This document shows positions 48,701 to 58,250 of a stretch of DNA of 64,000 nucleotides, piece after piece. Both the position numbers and the translations under genes were made by a program. The stretch spans positions 11,874,740 through 11,938,739 of the forward strand of contig NC_077245.1 in NCBI RefSeq assembly GCF_947179165.1. The letters are read 5' to 3'. The notes beneath the pieces were generated by a model that worked only from the letters and a program-made list of their open reading frames with translations, did no database searches and was not told the DNA's origin. This stretch comes from Solanum dulcamara (Eukaryota; Streptophyta; Magnoliopsida; Solanales; Solanaceae). Position 1 is the stretch's first letter. The number at the start of each line of letters is the position of its first letter.

Positions 48701-51700
48701 ATCTTCTTTGTGCGGCTACCCCTCTAAGCTAGATCATTGACTTTTGGCGCCTAAATTCCTTTCGTATTGGCTTTTTGTTAGTACCATCCTCCTGGACCTT
48801 ACAATTAGAGTTCCGTTTGTGTTGAGATATATATGTATAATTCAAAAATCATTGATTATAGGCAGAATGACCTGGGAGGTCCTTGAATTTGGTTCCGTTT
48901 GTCAATTTGACCCTTATACTCACGACTTCGTCAACTGAACCCTTAAAACTCAGTAAATCACAGTATTTTAAACACCTCTGACCGTTGACCGAACTTATGT
49001 GGCATTAATATTGTTGAGTTGGAAAAATGCGTGATTGCACGTGTCTTAAAGCTAGTGGGTATACTATTTTATATTAAAAAACATAAATAAAAAAAATTTA
49101 AACCAAAAAAAAAAACCACTCCCCCCCTCCCCCCACCCCAATCAACCAAATCTTTTATCCCCCTTCTTTTCAGCTTCCCTGATGCAAGAGTTTAACTTGC
49201 ATCACTCCCTCGCCCTTAAATGCTCCCTCAAAATTTCCTTCTTTTGCTGCAAATCAACACCGCCTATAGCGCTTCTACCAATCTCCCACCCTCAAATATT
49301 TAATTTCGTGAGTATCTTTCGAATCTTGTATGAATTAATGTGGGTGATGATGGATATTGAAAAAATGAATAATTTCATGAATAAGCTTGAAGAATAACTA
49401 ATGGGTTTTATGAATTTATGAAATTAATTGAAAATTGTGATGGGAATTTATTGGGTTTGTGTTTGTGACTTTTAGTGTAAAAATCTAAGTCAAATAGGAA
49501 GAATTACACCTATTTGGCACGAATTGGTTCTCAATTCTGAACAAATATGAAGAACACAATGTTGAAACTTTTCAGAATGTGCAAAGGTAGTTTTTTTATT
49601 TTTTTTATTTTTAACATTTAATCTCTTATGTGTCACTAAAAATGATATGGAATTCCACATGTAAATGGTTGTGCTACATGCACACATATCGAATGAGAAA
49701 GGGGTTTGAAATATTGTGTTTCAATGAGTTTAAGGGTTTAGTTGGCAAAGTCGTGAGTATAAGGGTGCAACTAACAAACGAAGTCAAGTACAAGGCCCTC
49801 CCATATCATTCTGCCTTGATTATAAAATCATGATTATAGCCAGATCTAGATTTGTTCTGAACAGAGAGAAGTCTTGAAAAAGAAATTGGAGAAGATTGCC
49901 ATCGGAACATTAACAATACCAATAGAAGGAATCAGTATACCTGCTACGTGCATTTTCCGTTTTGCTTATGCCACTCACACTGCTTGCTTCCACTCATCCT
50001 CATTCTCATGACCACCCAATTTTTGTTGCTACCATGTGTAAATCTGTCTGTGCTCAAGCCTAGTAGAAAATATTTTAAATTTAGACCAGTTTTTGAATGC
50101 TGGTTTAGACCACCGAGAGGAAAATAATAAAGAAGGGAATAGGTGAGACCATTTGCACTGATGATTGCAATGAAAAGAAATTCTTCATTTCTTTGCCATG
50201 AAACTGTCTCTTGATCTTCCAACTGTTCTTGTGAATCAAGGATGAAAAAGATAAATCATTTTTCAATATTTTCATTTGCAGCAACAACAGTGGAACTATT
50301 CATCTGTTGCGTCTGTAAAAATCAGCAGTCGCATGCCATGCTATACTTTTTGCTTGGGGTTTCATCTGCTTTGTTTTTTTACTCATTTCCTGTCTCTTGC
50401 AGTATTTTTTTCTACGTGGCAGGTTGATTTTTGGGCCGGATGCAAAGTCGTTGCTCATCAGCTTATTGCTTATCATAGTGCCCGTCACTGTTTTCTGTGT
50501 TTTCGTTGCAAGGCATTTGCGCCATGAGTTCTCATCGTACAATGCTGGATATGCTATTTTGGTAGTAGCAATTGTTTTCACCATTCATGTAAGCTGTACA
50601 GTACTTTTTTAACCAATAGGGATTAAAAAGTGTGACAAGTTTGCTTTGCTTTGAATTCTTCTGTTTTTTAGCTAGTGGCTAGTTGCTGCATTTCATTTTG
50701 TTGATGGATATTGTAGCATTTGCATCTAGGATTTCTTTGCCCCTATGTGTGTATGGCTGTATTTTCATTCTTCTGATTATTTATTAGCTTTTACTTTTAT
50801 CTTTTTTTACACATAATTATAACAATTTTGTGATTAGATATTGCTATTATGTTTTTTGGTTGTTTTTTGTGTGGCTGTAGGTGGGTATATTATCTGTAGT
50901 GCCAAGGGCAGTAAGATTTCTGGTTGGAGTATGGTTTTTAATTTCATATTACTCAGGGATCTGGATTTCTATTTTCTTAGATCTTTTAGTTACATAAGAT
51001 GTAAAGACTTCTTCTGTTACTCAGGTATTTCAGACCTAATTGCTGAAGATGAATAAGGTAAATAACTACAAAGATCATCTTAAAAAAACAAAACTAAGAA
51101 GAATTAACCTAAATAGCCTTTACCCAACCTTTTTATATCTGATAGTATAGATGATTTTTTTTTGGCAATCTTAGGTTTCATTTGTTTGCCCTTAATGGAG
51201 GTCGGTAATCCAGTCTACACCATTCTGACCATAAAAATACACTTCTTTTTTTCTCTCCATGTCACCTCGTCTCTTTCGGCAAAAACAATTTCACCACTTC
51301 CTGCATATCTTTCACCAACTATCAACCAGCCAACCGAATTATTTTATTTGTAAGATTCCTAATATTTTATTTGGAATTATATATCTTGATTCCATTTTTT
51401 CAATGGCAATTTTTAGTTTTGAAATTAAAGGTTTAAAGAGACCCATTTCAGTTATAATTTAACCCGTGGCTGGAAGGATGCATTAACCCGCGGTTAGAAG
51501 GATGCATCGATAAAGATGGCGGGTTTGGATGGGATGGGTAAATTTCATTAGAAAAATGAACAAGGATGCCTGCATCCTTCAATATCATTAACATAAAAAA
51601 ATTAATAAGTTTTGGCCTTGGCTCATTCCATTTTCTGGTTTTCCCTCTCTTTTCTGTTCTATCGGGACAAATAAGTGTTGTAAACTGATGAGAAGTGGAA

Positions 51701-54390
51701 TCTTTACTTGTCAAAGTGATGAAGATAAATTTGTACTTTTACCTTCTGCATTGCTAATGAACTATTCCCAAGTATGTTTTCTGACAATTTTGTAGATGAC
51801 AGATTCTATAGCTGCATTTAATAAATAGGCTTGAACTCTTGTCATTAAAGCAAATTTTGTAAAGAAAATGTAGATTGGATAATTTTGATTAAAAGATTAA
51901 TTTATGTAGGCCCTTCTTTGATTACATATGTTACAATAATTGTTTAATTGATATCAAGTTTAATCAATCCTTTTTAAATTTGAATTGTATATTTAAATTG
52001 TGCACATTCAGATGTTGAAAAAACAATCAGTCTTAATCATATCATGTTCAAATCTAGACACCACATCTTAATATTCAGATATGCATTAAGATTCAAACGT
52101 CTTAATCTCAATAAAAACAAATGAGGCCTTAATTTTCTTCTTAGTTTGGACTGTTGGAGGTTGCACTATTTTACTAGTTAGACCCTGCTGAACATGTGGA
52201 AATGTCATGTACATATGGATATGTTTTGTCAGCTCTCAGATTTTGGTAGTGAAACTTTTAGAATTTGATTGAGGTTACTTGTTTTATCATTATGTTTCGG
52301 ATAGATTTAGCTGAATGCAGTACTTCTGAAAATAGTTCCCTGATAATTTGTTGTGATTGTTTCTTTTTATGTTGAACTATGTACTGTTATTGCCTCTACA
52401 TGAATCACTTTTTGATAGTCCGAAATAGTGTAGAGGAATAATAATACAACTCACAAGCTGTGGCTTGATCCACGAATTCGTTTTGGCAGGTACTGGTGCT
52501 TCTGCTTCTTACATCAGCTCGAGATCCAGGTATTGTTCCACGTAATTCTCATCCACCAGAGGAAGAGTTCCGTCATGAATTTTCTGCATCTGTAGAGGGT
52601 GGAAGACAAACGCCCAGCCTTCAATTTCCCCGAACAAAAGAAGTAATTGTTAATGGGATGCCAGTCAGAGTGAAATATTGTGATACCTGCATGCTATATC
52701 GCCCTCCACGTTGTTCGCACTGCTCCATCTGTAACAATTGTGTGGAGCGATTTGATCACCACTGCCCATGGGTGGGCCAATGCATTGGATTGGTAGGGTA
52801 TTATACTATTTAAATTGGTTTTGAGAGTTTTCCGTAGTGTTTGGATCTATTGGGTTATTCTTGACAGCTCTCATTTTATTATGCAGCGAAACTACCGTTT
52901 TTTCTTTTGCTTTGTTGCTTCTGCTATGCTGCTGTGCATCTATGTGTTTGCAATATGTGCTCTGTACATCAAGGTGCTAATGGATAATAATCAAGGCACA
53001 GTCTTGAAGGCAATGAAAGAGTCACCAGCATCCGTGATTCTAATGGCTTATTGTTTTATTTCCCTGTGGTTTGTTGGTGGGCTCACTGGCTTTCACTTGT
53101 ATCTAATAAGCACCAATCAGGTCAGCTGCTTTATCTTGTATTCATAATGGTGATAGGATTGGGTATTATAGAGGTTAAGGGAAATTTGATACTAGTTGTG
53201 CTTCAAGATACGGAATGAACCTGTCATTTGTGGTGCATTCCACAGGTAGGCCTTTTGTGATTTGCCTTCTGGCTGCTTTTATACCTTTGTTGGGCCCATG
53301 AATGTGCTGCTGTTAATTTTTTTAGCAGAATATGGTAGGAAGTTTTTGATTCCTTTTTGACCTCGTGATGCAAGGAAAAGATGAGGAGCCTAATGTACTT
53401 ATAATTGCTTCTGCATTTTAGTGTACTGTTGCACTTGGGTAGGGTTAGGTTGGTGTTTTATGTCTTCTTTTTTATTTCAAGTTGTTCCTTAGCATTTGTG
53501 TTTAATAGTTGCAGGTAGTTCTTGTAAAGGTTTTTGGCTGGTCTTGTTTAGGATAAAATGCACTCTGTTTTCTAAATTGCTTTTCTTTCCTTGTATTCAT
53601 TTAAACCAACTAATCCTTTTTTGCTGGTATTCATGCATTATTATCTTATAGTCAAGTTTGTCGGTGTAGTTGTTAAAGTAAATAACTTCTAGACAAGGTA
53701 TCTTGCTGTGAGATTCCTCGAGAAGCTTGTTTAATGAATGCCCTTCTTGCTTCTTTAAAAGCTGAGGTCGATTCAGTAAATGTAGATATACCTGAATATT
53801 TGTAATTGTTTTGAAATTTTCCTCTTGTGCTGTTTTAAATATGCAGCAGTCTGGGCATTCACTCTAGTGTTTAACCTGTTCTTTTTCAGACAACCTATGA
53901 GAATTTCCGCTATAAAGCAGAAAACAGGATCAATGTCTATGACCTTGGCTGTGTGAACAACTTCATGGAAGTATTTTGCACAAAAGTAAAACCATCACGG
54001 AACAACTTCCGAGCTTTTGTACGAGAGGAAGAACCACGACCTCCTTTGCCCACTACCAGGGAAGCTGACGTCGAAATGGGTGAGGATCAACGGGTGAAAG
54101 TAGAAGATGATCTTGATTTTGGTGGAGACCTTCTAAAGATCTCACAGCGTCATAATATTGAAGACATCGAAGCAGAGATACGGAGCCGAGGGAGTGATGT
54201 GCCCCACCACAATTCTTCTGAGGCTGATTCGGTTCTTGGGTCAGATAGGCGAGCCCCCAATGTGCAAGCAGACATACGAAACTCGAGCTGGGGAAGGAGA
54301 AGTGGGAGCTGGGAAATCGCATCAGAAGTCGTTGGCATAAAAGCCAATGTCACTGAGAGCAGGAGCCATGTTACTCCAAAGGAGCCATAA
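42778..54390 (+). CDS. DHHC-type protein S-acyltransferase, 5 exons
   Basis: Transfers palmitate to cysteines of membrane-associated proteins. Exons: 42778-42816, 50403-50588, 52490-52792, 52887-53120, 53890-54390, all GT-AG with no phase shift; 1263 bases, 420 aa, TAA stop. Exon 1 gives [13 protein letters not shown]. Two membrane spans lie at about 30-50 and 62-82, followed by the DPG motif (87-89). The cysteine-rich domain YCDTC...[21 protein letters not shown] has catalytic DHHC at 164-167. Two further spans are in exon 4, then TTxE (TTYE, 255-258) and a hydrophilic tail of about 160 residues. The arrangement matches plant PAT family members around Arabidopsis PAT06-PAT09; the exact orthologue is unsure. 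Intron 1 is 7.6 kb and full of transposons, but its splice sites look normal. Confidence 0.95.
42817..43763. other. Acyltransferase intron 1, proximal part
   Basis: T-rich intron sequence. No element was recognised before the LINE copy at 43764. Confidence 0.5.
43764..44400 (-). mobile_element. RTE-like LINE 3' fragment with (TTG)n tail
   Basis: Minus strand: [20 protein letters not shown] text at about 44330-44250, a stop, [12 protein letters not shown], a broken post-ORF region, then from about 43905 down the module TATCGAAAACAGTC / AAGGTAGGGATAAGG / GTGGGGGATTATAC / GGTTTG(TTG)6. It lies antisense in acyltransferase intron 1. Confidence 0.8.
44401..45363. other. Acyltransferase intron 1 sequence
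   Basis: No coding sequence. A half Stowaway-like end (CCTTTTGTCCCAATTTTATG) occurs at about 45080 without a clear partner. Confidence 0.45.
45364..46189. mobile_element. Non-autonomous hAT-like transposon
   Basis: 826 bp flanked by TCTAAGA on both sides (45357-45363, 46190-46196; 7 of 8 bases if an 8-bp duplication is taken). The ends are imperfect inverted repeats (CTGTGTTCTCAAAGGCG against the complement of CGCCGTCCAAAACACTCAC). GC-rich GGCGAGGCGAGGCG arrays sit just inside both ends while the centre is T-rich. The interior shows no transposase domain. An 8-bp duplication and GTGTT ends fit the hAT superfamily. Confidence 0.7.
46205..47930 (-). pseudogene. L1-type LINE reverse transcriptase relic
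   Basis: Minus strand. From about 47830: a damaged YADD region ([11 protein letters not shown]), then [19 protein letters not shown]. The middle section (47500-46650) reads in broken frames like plant LINE RT. From 46605 a 129-aa stretch contains the zf-RVT domain [20 protein letters not shown] with [15 protein letters not shown]. The order and motifs are those of plant L1 ORF2 C-termini. There is no endonuclease or ORF1. It is antisense in acyltransferase intron 1. Confidence 0.87.
48240..48500 (+). mobile_element. RTE-like LINE ORF-end fragment
   Basis: Plus strand, the least damaged copy: [37 protein letters not shown], then [19 protein letters not shown]. This is the widespread C-terminus of plant RTE-like LINE RT. 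It breaks off into (TTG)n at 48471-48487 directly after HVQRR and lacks the usual 3' region. Confidence 0.82.
48861..49815. mobile_element. Mutator-like (MULE) non-autonomous element
   Basis: 955 bp with a perfect 9-bp target duplication TTGATTATA (48852-48860, 49816-49824). Terminal inverted repeats of about 130-150 bp start GGCAGAATGACCTGGGAGG at the left and complement-match AAGGCCCTCCCATATCATTCTGCC at the right. The inner text CCCTTATACTCACGAC is found in both arms. Long TIRs with a 9-bp duplication are the signature of Mutator elements. No transposase is present. The interior has a small 71-codon ORF (49182-49397) of unknown nature. It sits in acyltransferase intron 1. Confidence 0.92.
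49825..50402. other. Distal end of acyltransferase intron 1
   Basis: Non-coding up to the acceptor TGTCTCTTGCAG at 50402. Confidence 0.6.
50589..52489. other. Acyltransferase intron 2
   Basis: 1.9 kb, T-rich, GTAAGC donor and GGCAG acceptor. No inserted element was recognised. Confidence 0.65.
53121..53889. other. Acyltransferase intron 4
   Basis: 769 bp, GTCAGC donor, TTTTTCAG acceptor. Nothing else was recognised. Confidence 0.65.
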
Positions 54391-54840
54391 TAATGATTAA
54401 GGATGTTGTACAGTTGACGGCGATGGGCCTAACCTTTGGCTGCAGTTGCTTTTGCTTTCTGGTTAGAAAAAGGTGCCATTGATGGTAATATGGAGCTAAA
54501 TGTAACTTACTACTGTAAGGTTAAATCTGTACTACATTATGTTCTTTTCCCTTTCTCATTCACCCGTGGATACTAGCCTAATATAAATATTCTTTTGGGA
54601 AAATTAGTGAATAGGTGTGTGTAATTTTTTGAATGACAAGGAACCTCCCTGTTTTGGCTTGCTGCTACTACTTCTAAGTTTCAATTCTGTTCCAATTGCA
54701 GGACTATTAGTTGGTTTGTTTTTTCTGAGACTTGATGTCTCTGGAAGTAAAGTAGAGGTGGCTCTTGCACATTTTCTTCACAATATTTTGTGCCTATCAT
54801 TTAGTTTCTTTTAAATATTTTTCGAACCTTCCATATTATA
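54391..54840 (+). other. Acyltransferase 3' UTR and flank
   Basis: T-rich 3' sequence. A possible polyadenylation element AATATAAAT lies near 54582. No further gene. Confidence 0.45.
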
Positions 54841-54854
54841 CAACAATTGTGGAA

Positions 54855-55290
54855 ATAAAATGTTATTGGTTGGACATCAACAGACTGTTGGAATATTTAC
54901 TGGTAGCTGTCTGGATAGAACATTGTGCCTGTATAGAACATTGTGCTGTTAAATCACCTCTTAGCTTGATTACACTATATGAGAAGTGCATCATTTGTTG
55001 CAGAATTGGGATTTGGATACAATATTCTCACTGTTAGCTTCATATTTGTTTTGAAAAATGCTTTTCTTGAGGTGAGGGTTTATTGGAAACAACTTCTCTA
55101 CCTCGCTAAGGTAGGGATAAGGACTGTGTATACCACACTTCCTTTAGACTCTGCTCGTGATACCACACTCGGTTTGTTTGTTGTTGTTTAGAGAGCTATT
55201 AAAGCAAAAAATAGTTGTACAAATCTCCCCTACATTTCATTTGTGCATGGTAGAAATTGTAATGAATTAGTCCAACAGAAGTAAAAGAAA
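54855..55290 (+). repeat. Segment duplicated at 58210-61013 (source-side copy)
   Basis: The run from AAAATGTTATTGGTTGGAC through ATTTACTGGTAGCTGTCTGG, ACTATATGAGAAGTGCATCA, a LINE/SINE module and GCATGGTAGAAATTGTAATGA to GTCCAACA recurs near 58222-58250 and 60565-61013. This copy has an extra local repeat (GAACATTGTGCCTGTATAGAACATTGTGC). Confidence 0.88.
55064..55192 (+). mobile_element. LINE/SINE 3' module
   Basis: Plus strand: GAGGTGAGGGTTTATTGGAAAC, CTCTACCTCGCTAAGGTAGG, ATAAGGACTGTGTATACC, then CGGTTTGTTTGTTGTTG. It was present before the segment duplication, because the other copy has it at the same place. Confidence 0.72.
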
Positions 55291-55742
55291 CAAATGTTAG
55301 AATTAAAAAGACATCGATCTGGTTGAGATGATATCTCTAAATATATTTGTAAATGTCATGGAGACTGAATTAATACTTACCGATATATTTAATGCTATAA
55401 TTTATCGAAAGAAGAATACGTTGATTCCAATACATAAGAATAAATGAGATATTTAAAAATTTGGAACGTGTCTGTGACGTGTCATCATATGTATGAGCCA
55501 AATATTAGTAGGAGGAAAAAAATAAATCCAAATTCACTGATACATCCAAATACAGTGTTCTTTCCTACAGTTGAACACCTACAATAAATCTTTACCTTCT
55601 TGGTAATTTGTCACAATTAAATCATGATATTAATAAGTCATACTAAATGACTTGTACCAATATATATATCATTTTATTCCTCTAAATTTTTGAAAATATA
55701 TATAGATATTCAAGCAGTACACACTCTCATAACAAGAATATT
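55291..55742 (+). promoter_or_regulatory. Upstream region of the inhibitor gene
   Basis: AT-rich. A TATA-like TATATATAGATA lies about 40 bases before the start codon, close for a leader, and TATATATATCA lies near 55661. Confidence 0.35.
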
Positions 55743-56333
55743 ATGTCTTCATCGATCAATATTTCGATTCTTGCAATATTTATTTTGTCGTCTTTGTTAT
55801 TCTCTCTACCACGAACAATTATTGCTACACTAGAGCCAAATTCTCCAAAATTGCTCAAGAATGCTTGTACTGGTTATACAAAAGATTGGAATTCTTCATT
55901 TTGTTTGGAAATTATGAAATCAAATCCTCAAATCGTATTAGCAAAGGATCTGTTGCATCTAACCTTATCAATCATCGAGACAGGACTTATATACGCGACA
56001 AGAACACAAATATACGTAGAAGAACAGCTTAAGGGAAATATTCAAGAATCGAGGCAAGCTCTTGATCAATGTCACAATTTGTATGATCATATAATAGGTG
56101 TGTATAAAGGTGCTTTGATTCATGTTGAAAAACAAAAGTTATATGATATCGCAGGAGCAGAATTTTCAATGGCAGCTAATAATGCTGAATATTGTGAAAA
56201 TTGGCTACATATTTATGATATTATTGATGCTGACATTTCAAGTGGTAGCAAAATTATTAAGTATCTTAGCTTGTCTGGATATAATGCGGTCAATGATCTT
56301 ATGATTGCAGATTGGATTATCAAGAGGATGTAA
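55743..56333 (+). CDS. Invertase/pectin methylesterase inhibitor family protein
   Basis: 196 aa, single exon. Residues 1 to about 28 are a hydrophobic signal peptide, so the protein should be secreted to the cell wall (or sent to the vacuole). The PMEI domain follows as a mostly helical region with the four family cysteines: Cys42 and Cys54 (ACTGYTKDWNSSFC), Cys110 (DQCHNLYDH) and Cys151 (AEYCENW), expected to pair 1-2 and 3-4. Members bind and block either plant invertase or pectin methylesterase, and sequence alone does not tell which. The length is typical. The start is the first ATG after an AT-rich leader. It stands alone between two copies of a duplicated segment. Confidence 0.9.
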   Translation: MSSSINISILAIFILSSLLFSLPRTIIATLEPNSPKLLKNACTGYTKDWNSSFCLEIMKSNPQIVLAKDLLHLTLSIIETGLIYATRTQIYVEEQLKGNIQESRQALDQCHNLYDHIIGVYKGALIHVEKQKLYDIAGAEFSMAANNAEYCENWLHIYDIIDADISSGSKIIKYLSLSGYNAVNDLMIADWIIKRM

Positions 56334-56336
56334 CTA

Positions 56337-58001
56337 GATATTCTTCTTTGTCCCTCGTCATATTTACCATCCCGGAAAAGAAATTAATTACTAGTTTTAT
56401 CAAATTTATTATTTTACATTTTCTTACTTTTTACGTATTTTTTTATATTTCGATGACAAACTAAACCATCAAAAAAACTTAATTCACATATTTGAGGTAT
56501 GCAATAGCGATTAATTTCCATAAAGAAAAAAGTAGTATATTTAAATGTAATATTTACTTGCATTTTGTGTTACTTTTCAAGATCCACAAGTATGTACGGT
56601 GCACATGCAACATATATATAAAGATTGGATTAATATAGTTATATAATTTTATCATAATAAACTAATTCAATTGACCAATTTTGTCCTTTTGCTACTCAAG
56701 CAACTTCTTGCCCTTATTCTTCACTTTACTCTATCAATTATGCTTACACGTTTTTCGTAAATATAGCCAAGTTGAGGACTTTTAATCAAAATGTGTATGA
56801 TGATTATGTTAGGCTTACCCACAACGGTGAATTTACACAAAATAATGGAGTACATGAATCTATAATCTCTTCATAGAATTAAATATTTTATGTGTATATT
56901 TTTAAAAATTGGTGTAATCTTACACTTTTGCTATAAGAATATTGTTAAGTGGTGCACTTAATTGAATGTTGAGTTATTTAATTGGAGCATGTTTGGATTG
57001 ACTTTGTTCAAGTACTTTTAAACATTTTTGTAGTGTTTGGATAAATTTAAAAGTGCTTTTAACCACTTATTCTTAAGCTAAAAAGGTGAAAATAAGCCAA
57101 AAACAATTCTAACTTAAGACTTATAAGCTACAAGTAGAAACGAACAAGCTCTTAGAGGACTAAGGATCTACTCCCACTTAACACTTTCTTTTGGTGACGT
57201 AACTATGTTCTAAAAATTCTAGATTCGTTGTTGGTTATACATACACGTACGTATCCATATCCACGAAACATTCACTTTATAAATCACCTATCTTGGAGGA
57301 GAGTAATTATTTTTATTTTTTTTCTATTCAATTGGCTGTATATAAAAGAGTCAATTTTAAATCTATGTGGACTTGTTTGGGATCTTAAGGTTCATTATGA
57401 AAAATGATTAGTTTTCATTTTTAGGATGGGGATTGAATTTTCCTCCGATTTGTTTCTTGTATAATAGATAAATTTGAAAAAGTAAAGAGAAGTTTTGAAT
57501 TTTGTAGTCATAAACTAAAATGTATATCAAATATATCAAAATATTCTTTAATCTTAATCGTATGGTCTTAAACATGTTAGCTGGAAAATTAAAATTAAAG
57601 AGTTGTTAAAAAAATAATTAAATAATCTATAAAGAATGATAGGCTACACGAATTGAAATAAGAAAATACCAAGCAAATCAAAGGTGAGTATTTTAAGGCT
57701 CATAATAAAGCTTGGCTTAAGGCCCCAATATTCTTGAGTTACTTCCTATGATAACCTTTCAATCCATCAAATTAATTAATCAAAATCAAACTAAAGTGAA
57801 AAATTAATTGCTCACAAAGCCCCATAATTGTTGAGGGTTATATGTTCTAATGTTCGAGAGATTAGTGTATAGCGTACAATTTTATTCCCTTTGGAAATAC
57901 TAATCAAACTATAGTATCATTTTAGAATTATATGAAGTGATTCAGGAAGTCTTAGCTTGAAGAATTTCGGCAAACAAAAAATTTCTCTTTTATAAAAACG
58001 G
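56337..58001. other. Intergenic, AT-rich
   Basis: No gene. 56984-57155 resembles a degraded hAT-like MITE (GGAGCATGTTTGGATTGAC start, AACAAGCTCTTAG end). Confidence 0.5.
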
Positions 58002-58186
58002 AAAAGGGCCTAAAATACCTTTGAGCTATTAAAAATGGTATAAAAATGCCCCTCATCCATCTATTGGGCCTAAAATGCCCTTGACATCCACTTTAGGTCC
58101 AAAAATGATCTTTTCTTTAACGGAAAAGGCCATGAGGGACATTTTTGTATCATTTTCAATAGTTTGAGGGCATTTTAGGCCCTTTT
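58002..58186. mobile_element. Short MITE with ~60-bp inverted ends
   Basis: 185 bp. The left end AAAAGGGCCTAAAATACCTTT and the right end (complement AAAAGGGCCTAAAATGCCCT) pair over nearly the entire arm, including TATAAAAATGCCCCTCAT and ATGAGGGACATTTTTGTAT. Non-coding. The superfamily is not assignable from the flanks. Confidence 0.8.
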
Positions 58187-58189
58187 ATA

Positions 58190-58250
58190 TCTCTTGCAGT
58201 ATTTTTTTCACCAATAGGGATAAAATGTAATTGGTTGGAATGTTGGACAT
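58190..58250 (+). pseudogene. Shrunken remnant of the acyltransferase locus
   Basis: 58190-58209 is identical over 20 bases to the intron-1/exon-2 junction of the acyltransferase gene (50393-50412). It is followed directly by ACCAATAGGGAT, which occurs in the gene just after exon 2 (50612), and then by AAAATGTAATTGGTTGGA, which matches the 3' flank near 54858. This looks like a duplicated copy reduced by internal deletions. Confidence 0.65.
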
